The position numbers were made by a program, and so were the translations under genes. The notes below the pieces were generated by a model. It did not search any database and was not told where the DNA came from. It saw only the letters and a program-made list of their open reading frames with translations. From Carya illinoinensis (taxonomy: Eukaryota > Streptophyta > Magnoliopsida > Fagales > Juglandaceae): DNA of 64,000 nucleotides. Below are positions 22,514 through 34,199 of the stretch, piece after piece; positions within the stretch are counted from its first letter, which is position 1, and every line of letters begins with the position of its first letter. The stretch is taken from the NCBI RefSeq assembly GCF_018687715.1, contig NC_056755.1, positions 17,242,001 through 17,306,000 on the forward strand. Reading direction: 5' to 3'.

Positions 22514-25500
22514 ATTGACTCCCATGTACGGAAAGGGAAAATCGTGATATCGGGATGACGACAACATGGGTCACACTGTTAGGGACCTCGGTCTAGTCCC
22601 TAAACACTATGGTTCTCTAGATCCGCTTCACCCAACTATGACCGATGAGCCTATCCTTCTTGCTTGCCTTCTTACTATCCTTCTTGCTCGCCTTCTTACT
22701 TGAGTCTAGACTTGAGTGATGAGATTTGGTGAATATGGATGATGGGTGTTTGTGATATGTGAATTGGATCTTGGTGGGATGGTATGGTGTATGGGATGAT
22801 GATGGTATGGTATGGTATGATGATAGTATGGTATGGTATGATGATGGCCGAATGGTGTGATTAGGCTATGGTAGGCGCCTCTTGGTTGGTATTATGGTAA
22901 TTATGGAAGTGAGGCTAGGGTTTAAGGTTTCCTAAAATATAGGAAATCCTTATGGAGGCTAGGGTTTATGGTAGGGAATATGGAGGCACTAGATCTAGTG
23001 TAGATCCAGGGCTTTATGATGAAAGGGGTTTAGATCTAGGATTATGAAAGGTATATGGATGATAATATGGTGATGGAATGATATGGAAGTGAAGGAAATA
23101 TGAAGGGAATAATCCAACAAGGCTAGATCTACTTGGCAAATTAGATCTAGTGTGTTGGGATGATATGGGCGTGTGATATGATGTTAAGTGCAAAAAGAGT
23201 AATGCAAATAACAAGTAAATAACAAGATTGAAACTCAATAATGGAAAAGAGAAACAAACTTGCTCATAGATTGATAGATGAAGCAACACCCGTCCACAAA
23301 CGTCAAGGTGTTGATTCTCTATTTGGGATTCACACGGGTTGCACCCAAATAGCCCAAGTGCCAAGCACCGAAAGAGATCTCAAGAACAAATAAGCCAACC
23401 ACAAAGGGAATTTGTCAAAAGATAATGAAAAATGGGATTGGGGTGGCCTTTATATAGGCTTATAAGGGGAGAGTCCTAATGGTATTTGAACAAGGAAATA
23501 AATCCTAGAAATGAATTAATTCCTAGTAACACTAGCCTAAGGAATTAATTCCTAGTTGTACTAAAACAAGGAAATAATGAAATATATAAATACTAGATGA
23601 TTTTATTAAAATAATAAAATGCTGATAAAATTCTGGCCGTGTGGGACCCGGCCTGACTGGTGCTATCCGGTGCTAAAAATGGCCCATGGCATGGGCCATG
23701 GGCGCTGGCTGGTCCGTGGGCTTGCCATGGCATGGGCCATGGCATGCTGATGGCTCACCCTGGGGGCCGACTAGGCATGTCAGTGAGTGTGTCGAGGCTT
23801 GTCCCGGGGTAACTTTTCTAGAGGGTCTAACACACACATCCCAAGCGATAAGTGCTAAGTGTATGTATATGCAAAAAGTGTACAGCAAACATCGCAACGG
23901 ATAAATAAAAATAGCCAACTAAGTACAAGAATTCTTAATTACAAAACCACCAAAATAAAAGTCCCTCAAAACAGTTATACAGTTATCCAGCAAAAATAAA
24001 GTAAAAGCCAAAATTACATAGTTAAAAAGGGAAACAAATCCCAAGACACAAAAAGCAACCCCAAGTCACTCCTCCAACAGAGCTGAAACCTCAGGTTTGG
24101 CGTCCTCATCTGCATCAAAATCTACAATTCCATAAAATGGAATCGCAGGATATGAATACCACGTGAGATTATGAGTCTCAATAAGTAACCAACCAAACAA
24201 CTTAAGAGATAAAAACATATTTAAACAACCAACATAAGTGCATGCACATGTTGAAACATGCATGAGACAAAAACCATCATTTTCGCCAAAAATGACTATT
24301 TTTCCAACGCAAGCCAAAAATCTCATTTGGCTTAAAACGAGTTCATTAAAGAAACAACTGCCATTTTTCCAGAAAATGGTCCAAGTAATAAGCCACCGTT
24401 TTTTTAGAAAATGATCCACATATTCATTTATCAAAATCTGTCATTTTCCAGAAAAATGGTCAATTATCAAAATTATCCTATATGCACCATGATCTCCCCT
24501 ACAGACCATCCACATACCTTGACTCTCATCGTCACACCACGAGTAATAACCATGCATGTGATTTCGTAACAAGTGATGCCCAGCTCCGCACCTAGCGCCT
24601 TTGTGACCAAATATCCTCTAGCCCCCGCCAACAAAAAAGACCACAGAGTCGGTACGAGAGCGTTTTTCACTGATCCCGTGACAACCCGAAAGATGTCACT
24701 TAGTTTTATTTACTCCTAAGTGACCAGAAAAACTCTACCGAGATAATGCCCCATCTCGACTTGGGATTGTGATAACCACGTACCCAAAAACATTTTCTCA
24801 ACGTGAAAACCCAGTTTTCATACATAACACATGAAAACGCATGCGTCAGTGAAATGAGTGTCATGACACAATAATCAACCAAATAAAATGGCCAATCACA
24901 ACCCAACTCTACAAATAGACCCATCCTCCAAATCTAACCAAAAATCCAAACTCCTCAAACCCAAGGCTCGCCACAACCAAATAGACTGTAAAAAATATGT
25001 TAGCATAAAAATATATCTAAATCTCATAAAATTCTTTGAAAAATTACTTACAATAGCAGAATTGAAATTCTGGAATATCAAGGTTGCACAGGATCATGGG
25101 TGACGCCGAAAGTGGTGAAGCAACAGTAGAGCCATAGTTTCAAGGGGTTGGCCGTGGGTCTTAAAAATTGATTCTCACGTACGGAAATGGGAGAATCGTG
25201 ACATTGGGATAATGACAACAAGGGTCACACACCGCAAGCGACAAGTACTAAGTGTATGTACATGCAAAAAGTGTACAGAAAACATTGCAGCGAATAAATA
25301 AAAATAGCCAACTAAGTACCAGAATTCTTAATTACAAAACCACCAAAATAAAAGTCCCTCAAAACAGTTATACCGTTATCCAGCGAAAATAAAGTAAAAG
25401 TTAAAATTACATAGTTAAAAAAAGGAAACAAATCACAAGACATGAAAAGCAACCCCACGTCACTCCTCCGACAGAGCCAAAACCTCATGCTTGACGTCCT

Positions 25501-26505
25501 CATTTGCATCAAAATTTACGATTTCATAAAATGGAACCACAGGATATGAATACTACGTGAGATTACGAGTCTCAGTAAGTAACCAACCAAACAACTTAAG
25601 AGATAAAAACATATTTAAACAACCAACATGAGTGCATGCACATGCTGAAACATGTATGAGACCAAAACCATAATTTTCTCCAAAAATGACTACTTTTCCA
25701 ACGCAAGCCAGAAATCTTATTGGGTTTAAAAAGAGTCACTTAAAGAAACAACTGCTATTTTTCCAGAAAATGGCCCAAGTAATAAGCCACCATTTTTTCA
25801 GAAAATGGTCGACATATTCTTTTATCAAAATCTATCATTTTCTCAAAAAATGGTCAATTATCCAAATTATCCTGTATGCACTATGATCTCCCCTACGGAC
25901 CATCCGCATATCCTGGCTCCTATCGCCACACCCCAGGTAATGACTGTGCGTGTGATTTTGTAGCAAGTGATACTCAGCTTTGCACCTAGCGCCTTCGTGA
26001 CCAAACATCCTCTAGCCCCTGCTAGTAAGAGAGACCACGGTACGAGAGCATTTATCATCTCATCTGATCCTGTGACAACCCAAGAGATCCCATCTCGGCT
26101 TGGAATTGTGATACCCATGCACCCAAAAATATTTTCTCAATGTGAAAAGTCAGTTTTCATAGATAACACATGAAAATGCATGCAACAGTGAAATGAGTGT
26201 CATGACACAATAATCAACTAAATAAAGTAGCCAATCACAACCCAACTCTACAAATAGACCCATCCTTCAAATCTAACCCAAAATCCAAACTCCTCGGACC
26301 CAAGGCTCGCCACAACCAAATAGATTGTAGAAAATATGTTAGCATAAAAATATATTTAAATCTCATAAAGTTCTTTAAAAAATTACTTACAATAAGGAAT
26401 TGAAATTCTAGAAGATCAAGGTTGCCCAGGATCACGGGTGACGCCAAAAGTGGTGGAGCAACGACGGAGCCGTAGTTTCAATTGGCTGGCCGTGGGTCTT
26501 AAAAA
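22514..26505. repeat. Two tandem units of about 1.35 kb
   Basis: Unit A (22514-25166, including the nested solo LTR) and unit B (25167-26505) have the same order of sequence. Both have tgtacgg/cgtacgg...aaatcgtga starts, the agtgtatgta-atgcaaaaagtg section, the tgcatgcacatg section, the repeated 'agaaaatgg' lines, and the same ggccgtgggtcttaaaaa end. Without the solo LTR, unit A is about 1.39 kb and B about 1.34 kb. They differ by scattered substitutions and small indels. Confidence 0.75.
22577..23832. mobile_element. Solo LTR, 1.26 kb, target duplication CACAC
   Basis: Starts TGTTAGGGACCTCGG and ends GAGGGTCTAACA. It is flanked by CACAC at 22572-22576 and 23833-23837. The unoccupied site is preserved in the neighbouring duplicated unit (gggtcacacaccgcaagcg at about 25214). 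It is related to the solo LTR at 3072-4797. Near its right end is a GC-rich stretch built of ggcatgggccatggc repeats (23680-23755). No coding region is accepted in it. Confidence 0.8.
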
Positions 26506-27380
26506 CTAGAAAATTGAAGAGGAAGCTAAAGGAGGCTTGGGCTTGGCATGGAAGAGCTAAGGAAGGCTAGTGGAGTTGGTGGTGGTGGCTGGAGGCCATA
26601 GGTGGCAGATCTAACCATGAAGTGAAATCCGTAAGAGAGAGAGTGAGGGAAGGTGGACTGCCATAAGGGGCTGCAGGTGTCGCTGGCGCGTGGTGGTGCT
26701 GGTTGGTAGTAGTGGCAGTGCTAGGCTGCAGTGAGGGAGAACCTGAGAGAAGATAGAGGGGCATTTCGAGAAAGAAAATGGAAGGGGGAGCTGCGGTGGT
26801 TGGGTCAAGTGGAGGGAAGGGTTGCTGATGTACTACGAGGGTTAGGTTGCAATGGCATGGTGGTGGGGTTTAGAGGAGAGGGAGAGAAACCTGTGGGTTT
26901 CGAGATGGCTACCACGAGAGGAGAGGGGCTGTAGGGGTGGAGCTCAGCATAGGGGAGGTCGCTAGTGTGAGCTACGTCAATAGGTGGTGGCAATTTGGCT
27001 AGGTCGCAGCGAAGCTGCTAGTTGAATGAGTGGATTGGGTAGGGGGCTTTCTGTCGGTACATAGGAGAACGAGGAGAGAGAGGAAGAGAAAGGAAATGGG
27101 GAAGAAAGGATATGGACTTGGGTTTTAATCCATGCCCTTCATCTTGGAGTCTTAAAACTGATCTAATAGTGAGAAAATAAGCATAGAGTTAACTAAGTTA
27201 AAATAAGGAAAAAGACCAATAAAACACTGCAACTTAGTAACAATAAAATAAAATAGTAAAGACTAACAATAAAAATAATTTGAAATAAAGTGCCAATAAA
27301 TAATAGACAATAATTAATAACAAGAAAAAAAGCACAATAAATTAAATTACACAACTCAAGCAATAAAGATGATAAAATAC

Positions 27381-27382
<2 letters not shown>
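26506..27382. other. Purine-rich end of the LTR-like insertion, no gene
   Basis: Purine-rich GGTGG/GAGAG sequence, then AT-rich DNA. Frames on both strands (26567-26993) are compositional and match no family I know. Confidence 0.5.

Positions 27383-27452
<70 letters not shown>
27383..27452. repeat. (AAT)n microsatellite
   Basis: More than 20 consecutive trinucleotide repeats (ATA/AAT) near the end of the LTR-like insertion. Confidence 0.95.
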
Positions 27453-27535
27453 CAATTTAAAATAAAGGAACCAATAAAATAATCAGTTAAATAACTTATT
27501 AAAAAACAGAAGGAAATGAGGGATGTCACAGGTGA

Positions 27536-29550
27536 TGTTGAATGGTTGTGTCAAAGGTTTTTTCAAGTCTTCTCAGGGATTTTGGCAAGGTGATCCTTTA
27601 TCACCTTATTTATTTATTTTATCAGAGGAAGTATTGTCGCGGATGTTGCATATGGAGTTTTAGTTGGGAAGGATCAAGCCATTTAATCCCAGTGGAGGAA
27701 TCATGATTAGTCACTTGTTGTATGCAGATGATCTCTTGATTTTTGTTAATGATGGAAAGACATCTCTTCAGAGTTGATGAATGAGATTACAGATGTTTGA
27801 TCCATTACTAGAAAAAATTCAAAAGAAATTAGAGGGTTGGAAAAGTAAATTGCTTTCTTTTGGAGATAAAATTATTCTAATTGAGCATTTTTTAAACAGT
27901 ATGCCCATTCATATGCTTTCAGTGTTGAATTTGCCTAAGGGGGTTATGTCAGTGAGTAAAAGAGTATTCTCAACTTTTTTATGGGGTTCTTCAATGGAGA
28001 ATAAAAAGAGTTAGTGGATTTTTTTGGAAGAACATTTGTTTACCAGTGGAAGAAGGTGGACTTGGCATAAGGGGTCTAGTGGAGGTTCAAAATTCTTTGC
28101 TTATGAAGTTTGCCTGGAAATTAATTATGGGAGGTTCTTTGTGGTCGGATTTTTTCTCCACCAAATATGTGGGTAATTCACACATTTCATTGGTTATGTC
28201 CTTGGGGAGAGGAACTCGATTTTGGAAAGGGGTCATGTGGTTAGTGCCAACCATGTTATGTAATTCAAGATGGAAGATCTAGAATGGGAAGGTAAACTTT
28301 TGGCATGACAATTGGTTGGAAGATGGGCCACTGGTGGAAGAGCACTCGGTGGTTGGGGATGGGCAATTGAAGTTGTAGGATGTGTTGGATGAGAACCGGT
28401 GGAAGTTGGTGTTTTTGAGAACTCTTGTTGATGAATCTATGGTGAAAAGGACACTACAGGTAAGGGTTAAATTAAAGGATGGGGATGATGTTTGTGTTTG
28501 GGAGCATTCCGTGATGGGGAATTCACAACAAAGTCGGCATGGAATTTAATTTGTAAGCAAGGAATTGTTTGTCCATGGAGGAGATGGTTGTGGCAGGAGT
28601 ACATGCTGACAAAGATGTCATTCATGTGTTGGAGAGCTAGAAGGAAAGCACTACTTGCAGATGCTGTGAACCAACAATTTGGCATTCTAATGGTATCAAA
28701 ATGCTACTGTTGTGTTGAACACAAAGTGGAGACATTAAACCATGTTCTTTGGGAAGGAGAGGAAGCGACAAAGATCTGGAGTTATTTTGCTGCCATTTGT
28801 GGGGTACAGACGCCAAGTTTTCAGAACTGGGAAGGAGGAATGAATTTCTGGTGGGGTCGTGCAACTAGTTCCTCCTAGGTTGGCTGGATTCAAGGGCTCA
28901 GTCCAATTATTATTATTTCTTGGGCGCTTTGGAGATTTCAATGTATATCTCGGATGGAAAATATACACTATGATTGGAAGAGTATTATTTGAGTTGTGAA
29001 AGTTACGTTGATAGAAATTACTAGCAGTCTGCAGCACTTCAGAATAATGGCACCTAATGACTTATGTGTAATGTAGGATTTAAATTGCCCCATTGTTCCA
29101 ACTCGTGCAAAAGTGCCGAGGCTGATAAAGTGGGAGGCGCTGGATGTGGGAAGTTTAAACTGAATATGGAAGGTGGGTCTTGTGGCAATCTAGGGATGTC
29201 GGGTGGTGGAGGTATTATTCGAGATTCATAGGGAAGACTCTTGACAGGATTTGCTCATTTTTATAGCCAAGCAGCGAACACAATTGCAGAATGTCGTGCT
29301 TTACTTAATGGGTTACGGTTGAGTCGTTCGCTTGGAGTGAGGGATTTTTTTTATGGAGTCTGATTCTAGTGTAGTGGTTGGATGGTTGAATATGGATAGT
29401 TGTAAATATTGATTTTTATGGAATTTCTGGGAGGAAGTAAAGATGCTTGTTCATGTGCTTAAGGTTCATTTTCAACATATTTTTAGAGAAGACAATATAT
29501 GGTTGTGGATTTTTTGGCCAAAGAAGGGATAAAAGGAAGGATTATAAATT
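27536..29550 (+). pseudogene. LINE RT end, zf-RVT and RNase H (broken)
   Basis: Continuation of the split LINE. After the join come LNGC and [15 protein letters not shown] (27590-27630), then the catalytic LLYADDLLIF (about 27715-27745), which is intact in sequence. Next are the GWKSKLLSFGDKIILIE region (27835-27890), the zf-RVT region (28490-28860, with NLICKQGIVCPWRRWLWQ and CYCCVEHKVETLNHVLW) and remains of RNase H (about 29160-29500). In-frame stops occur at 27664, 27778 and later. It is a dead copy. Confidence 0.75.
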
Positions 29551-29884
29551 TTATGGGAGAAGATCATGTGCATGGAAAACTTCGGGGGTTTAGTTCACTT
29601 GGATATTATGGGGTTTCCTTATATTCGAACTTGGTGTAAAGTTTATCTTTTGTTCACATTGTATTCATTGTTGTTCCTATGCCTCAGTGAGGGTTTTTAT
29701 AATAAGAGGCTCACTATTTCATGGGGAAAAAAAATAGGCTTAACTAACCCAACCATAGCCCGTATGAAGCAATATGATAAAACTAAGTACATCGGAGCCC
29801 AATTAAGCCCTCAGCCCAACTCTCTAATCTTTATCACCTTAAACCAAAGCCCACAATGAGTTTAGTTCAGTCGAAAGTGTGACA

Positions 29885-32720
29885 TATCCTGAAATAGCTG
29901 AATTTTTTTTTAGCTTCTCTTTGATTCATTCTCAAAAATCTTTCACATGTTGGAGCTCCACTCATTTAGTTTTCTCATCCCCATTTTCAACTTGTTCAAC
30001 AACCATTTTAATTTTCCATTAGTGTTCTTGTTTGCCCATATCCTGCTGATAATTTCCTTACTCTCCTTATGGTTTGAACCCTTAGGCTTAAATCTTTTTT
30101 GCTTGTGTCTTGTTGGCATTGAGACATAAATAGAGCACTCAAAATAAATCACTTTTTATTAAGTTGGTAACAACACATAGATAAGTATACAACACACATA
30201 GACAGCTCTCACAAAATTGTACTCATTAACATTCCAACTCATAAAAGTACACTCAAAATACATTACAAGACCAAATCTAAAACAGAGGACTTCGTGCTTC
30301 CTCATATAGGCTTTCAAGTCGGTAGAAAAGTAAATATCAGCAGGTGGTCATGAGTTGGAATCATAAATGCATTGGTTGTCATCTTACAGAAGAGAGAGAT
30401 GTGTGGGAGAGAGAAAACCTGTCTAATGGTTTAAACAAGGGACAAAAAAATAAAAAATAAAAAAGAACATGTTCATGCAAAACTTCATGAAAAAGGAAGG
30501 TGGTAGTCAACTGTAACCTATAAACCTGGAGATGTTTTGCTGGATGTTTTATAGAATACAAATGTAATTTTGTTGGTTAAAGCAACTTAGCAACTAGGAG
30601 TTTAGAACCTTCAAGAAAGGCGATAAGTTGAAGTGGGTTAGTCAAGAGAGAAGAAAGTGTTGTTTTTAATTTTTATTCAACATGTCTTGAACGACAATTT
30701 ACAAATTCTTGATTTTGTTGTTACTAGAAAGGATGCCTTTGCATGATTGAAGATTTTAGACCATGTTGATTAAAACCTTAAAAGCTTTCAATCATCTCAA
30801 CAATTGCTAACCCCCTATTAATCTTCTTCTTGTTACCTGATGTCCATATAAACTAATTAGTTTCTAAGGGTCCTCATGTTGGCATCCGAGGAATGCGTTG
30901 ATGTGTCTCAATGAATATTTTAGATTTCTAACTTCATTTCATTTTTCTACTTTAGTGCCAAGCCACAGTACTCTTATTGGATTCACGTCAAAGGCATTTT
31001 CAAAGCTGGCTTTTTGTTCTGGCTCAAAAGTTTTACATCACTTTTGTGTCCACCAAAAAATCAAATGATGGGTTGTTTTCGCACTATTTGAAAATCCTCA
31101 AGCCCTTCACAGTTACAAATTGAGAGACTCGTGGCACTTGGTGGGGCTGGTCACTAGCCATCAATGATATTGAATTTGTGTATTCAACCTCCCTTTTATT
31201 ATAATCCTTCATCCTCCTATGGTCACTAACATTCCTCATTGCTTTAGAATCCATCCGTATAGTTGCCTCATTTCCTGCTCTGTTCTAATCTTCATTTTAT
31301 AAGTGCTCATAGTGTGGTTCCATCCTTTCTTGCCCTCACCCAGCTTTTTACTAGAGCTCATATTTTCCATGTACTCATTTCTTGTGCCTTACATATTTTT
31401 GGCACTTTTTCATCCTGACTAACCATCTATTCAAACCCTTCTTATCCACTAATATCTTTATTCCTAACTATCTCTTTAGTATTCTCATCTTGTGTGTTGT
31501 CTTCCTCATTATTAGCATCATCTTTCCCCTAATTCGTATGGTGAAATTCTACATCTTTTTGTGCTAGCTTATAACATTCCTCATTTGAATAATTTAGTAT
31601 CATTGCTTTTAGGTGGTGGTAGAACATTGTCCTTCCCAAAGCACTACACTCTACCCAATAATTGCTGTTGTAGTTCCTTGTATCAAGATCCTTATCGGTG
31701 GTCATTGTAGTCTTTTTATGTGCATGTCTACCTCTAACTCATTGTTATCCTCCCAAATTTATTGGTTGGTTCCCACATTGGTCTTTGTTAGAGTATCACA
31801 TGCTTTGCTTTAGGAAAATTTTGGCTCATCGTTGGCATGTCTTGTTGTTCTTGGCTTATTCTTTTCATCCAACTACATGGCGCCCCAAACCATACTGATT
31901 TTGCCTATCTTTTCCCATGCTTTATTTTACCACAAAGGATTCAAAAATCTTGAAAGGAAGCAAACATTGTTTCCTTCCCAAAGTATTCTTCTTTTGGAAG
32001 TTTAGTGATATCTATCATCACTTTGACTCACTAGACTTTCCCCATCCCAAAGCTCCTTGCTTGTCAATGCATGTCCACTCTTTCTACTCTTCAATCCACC
32101 ATTGCAACTTTTTTCCTTTGGTGTTCATGCAATATCCATATGGTAAGTTGTATATCTAAATCCTGAAGTTTCACTATCAAATTCCTTTAGACACAATGAA
32201 TGGTTATCAAACATCCAATTAGGCATTCCGTTTTTCACATTTGTAGGTCGGCTTCATGCTTGAATTCTACTAGAAATATGATTGCATCTAGCTCATTCCA
32301 TTCCATCACTGGCACATTCATTTTTCATACCCTACTAATCACCATTAACCGAATGACCTCTTACTAATTGGTGTCTCAGCTATCACATGGCCTATCAAGG
32401 AATACTTTCCCTTGTGCTAAATCATCATCGTACTCACATGTATATTCCTTTGTCCCCTCCTTGTCAGAGTTTCCCAAACAACAAGGTTAATTCTTCCTCC
32501 GTATCAGGCATTGACAAAAGATAATTCCCATTTCATTGAAGATATACTTTGAACAAACTCCAAAACAAAGTTCATGGAGACTTCTCTTGCCTAAGGCAAA
32601 CCAGAAACTTCTTCTTATAGAGCATGAGAAGATACAAAAAGAGAAGATTGAGAGTACACAATGACATATTATAGTAAACACAACATATATAATGAAGGAA
32701 AAAAAGGGGGCCAATGTATC
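29885..32720 (-). pseudogene. Decayed LINE, 5' half (minus strand)
   Basis: Upstream half of the LINE whose 3' half is 4922-6229. The reverse strand at 29890-30150 shows the linker after the endonuclease (LNKLKMGMRKLNEWSS). At 30760-30880 there is a weak endonuclease trace around the usual YGHP motif (LISLYGHQ). At 31950-32250 the ORF1-type phrase WMFDNHSLCLKEFD is readable in one frame, as in the RNA-binding ORF1 of plant LINEs. Between them, stops and frameshifts are dense. The left edge is exactly the TATCC duplication of the inserted LTR element, which is why I treat the two halves as one LINE. Confidence 0.5.
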
Positions 32721-33189
32721 CAAAATACTTGTCTGCCACGTGTCATTTTTTTACACTTTGGCTGATAGGCACAATGATAATTATGCACTATAATTCATTG
32801 CTTCAAGACCCTTGTAGAGCTTTTGATTATCCCTCGTCCTCTAGATATTGTGGAAATGAAGCAAGAGTTGATGTGTTCTTTTGGCAAAACATAGAACAAA
32901 CTCCTATCTATGGTAAGGGGTTTTGGAAGGAGTGGTGCATGGACACATGGGTGACACTTTGATCCCACTCACTTGTTGATGTGCTCTTGTTTTTGTGCCG
33001 ACTATTGCCTATTTTGGTTGAGCTCGTGTTGAAGGCTATGTTAAGGGGGTGTGTGCTTGGTAAAGAGAGAGGAGGAAAGTAAATATAGCCCTCGAATTTT
33101 GAACTAAAATGTAGTAAAATCAGACACAAATCATAGACAAAACCAAAGATGTGAGAAGAAAAGCGTACGTTGTATGGGAAAGATGACAT
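32721..33189. other. Spacer between opposed LINEs
   Basis: Neither strand shows a recognisable domain. It may be LINE 5' UTR or older DNA between the minus-strand LINE and the + strand LINE that starts near 33190. Confidence 0.4.
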
Positions 33190-33371
33190 ATAGGTACGAA
33201 GTTATTACAGTTATAGGGGGATTCCAAGAAAGGGAAGGGGGCAAGCTCTAATGGGTCTTCGCAAGGAAGGGCAGCTAAATGTACTCAGGTTTTGTAAGGG
33301 TAGGGGGATGCGATTTCAATGGTAGATTCAGAGATATCGGCGGTGGTTGTGGTACAATACCACTGAAAGCC

Positions 33372-34110
33372 ATGAAGATATTGAGTTGGAATGCTCATGG
33401 ACTTGGGAACCCATGGGGCATTCAAACCCTCTATGATTTAGTCAAGAGGGAAGGGCCTGATGTCTTGTTCTTACAGGAGACACGTTATCTACTCGTGAGT
33501 TTGAATCTTGTAAGTACAAATTAGGTTTCAATAATTGTTTGGCTGTTAGTTCGTCTAGTAGAAAAGGCGGAATTGCACTTTTGTGGAGTTTTGATGTTGA
33601 TATGACTATTCTTAATTACTCCGCTAATCATATTGATGCTACTATTAAAAATGTTAATCTACATATGGGCCAATGGTTTTTAAATATTGTGTATGGCTTT
33701 CCTGAAATTCATCAGAGATACCAAATATGAAATCTTCTTAGATCACTTTGTCGAAAGGATGGAGAGGCATGGGTGGTTATGGGAGATTTTAATGAACTGC
33801 TGTTTCACCATGAGAAGAAAGGAGAAAAACCTAGGCCTGAGAGGCAATTGTCTGATTTCTAAGAGTTCATTGAAGAATATGGCTTGAGAGATTTGGGTTA
33901 CTCTGGAAATAAGTACACATGGTGCAATAGGAGAGATGATATCTAATGTATTAGTGAAAGACTAGACTGATTTTTAGCTAACTCTGTTTAGTGGAATTGT
34001 TTTCCAAATTTTAAAGTTACTCATGGTGCAGTAAATTATTATGATCATTCACCAATTTGGGTTTGTTTGGAGGGTGAAAATGAGCCTCATAGATTCAAAA
34101 AAAAAAAAAA
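33372..34110 (+). pseudogene. LINE endonuclease domain (broken)
   Basis: Apurinic-type endonuclease that nicks the target for target-primed reverse transcription. It starts MKILSWNAHGLGNP (Asn of the active site) followed by DVLFLQETR (catalytic Glu). A frame change at about 33520 leads to GGIALLWSFDVD (33539-33730). The GDFNELL-type motif is at about 33783 in another frame, and YSGNKYTWCNRRD at about 33902. The SDH-type end is decayed (about 34040). Intact motifs in broken frames show a recent common origin with active LINEs. Confidence 0.75.
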
Positions 34111-34199
34111 CTTTTAGATTTTAGGCTATGTGGATGGGTGAATAAGCCTGCGAGGATATTATCAAACGTGTTTGGGATAGGTGTTCTAGTCACTCTAAT

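Larger units (their letters stand above)
22505..27530 (-). mobile_element. LTR-like insertion (probable long solo LTR) in the LINE
   Basis: The insert starts TGTAAAGCCATTG and ends GATGTCACA on the + strand. On the minus strand that is TGTGACATC...CTTTACA, the TG...CA form of an LTR. It is flanked by GATGA (22500-22504) and GGTGA (27531-27535), a 5-bp duplication with one mismatch. Without it, the LINE frame runs on across the join (FYSMM then LNGC). It contains a nested solo LTR, a ~1.35-kb tandem duplication and a purine-rich segment (26510-27110), but no pol motif. The base size after removing nested parts is about 2.4 kb, in the range of long gypsy LTRs. Lineage is unknown. Confidence 0.65.
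21242..29734 (+). mobile_element. 5'-truncated LINE, split by an LTR-like insertion
   Basis: LINE sequence lies at 21242-22504 and 27536-29734 and ends in an 8-A tail (29727-29734). It is inserted in the LTR between gcaac(t) and aggctt with no clear target duplication. The 5' end starts inside the endonuclease, so the copy is truncated. All domains are broken by stops. Confidence 0.75.
20980..29884 (-). mobile_element. 5' LTR of the minus-strand element, split by a LINE
   Basis: LTR sequence lies at 20980-21241 and 29735-29884. Joined, the two parts match the 394-bp 3' LTR at 6230-6623: gatataagcaact stops at 21241 and aggcttaactaac resumes at 29736. The LTR part is about 412 bp; much of the extra length is an A run at 21002-21036. 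It ends GTGTGACA and is followed by TATCC (29885-29889), which matches 6225-6229 before the other LTR. Confidence 0.8.

Noticed and set aside
32714..32962. 82-codon + strand frame near the LINE boundary
   Set aside because: No domain, and it lies in the spacer between opposed LINEs.
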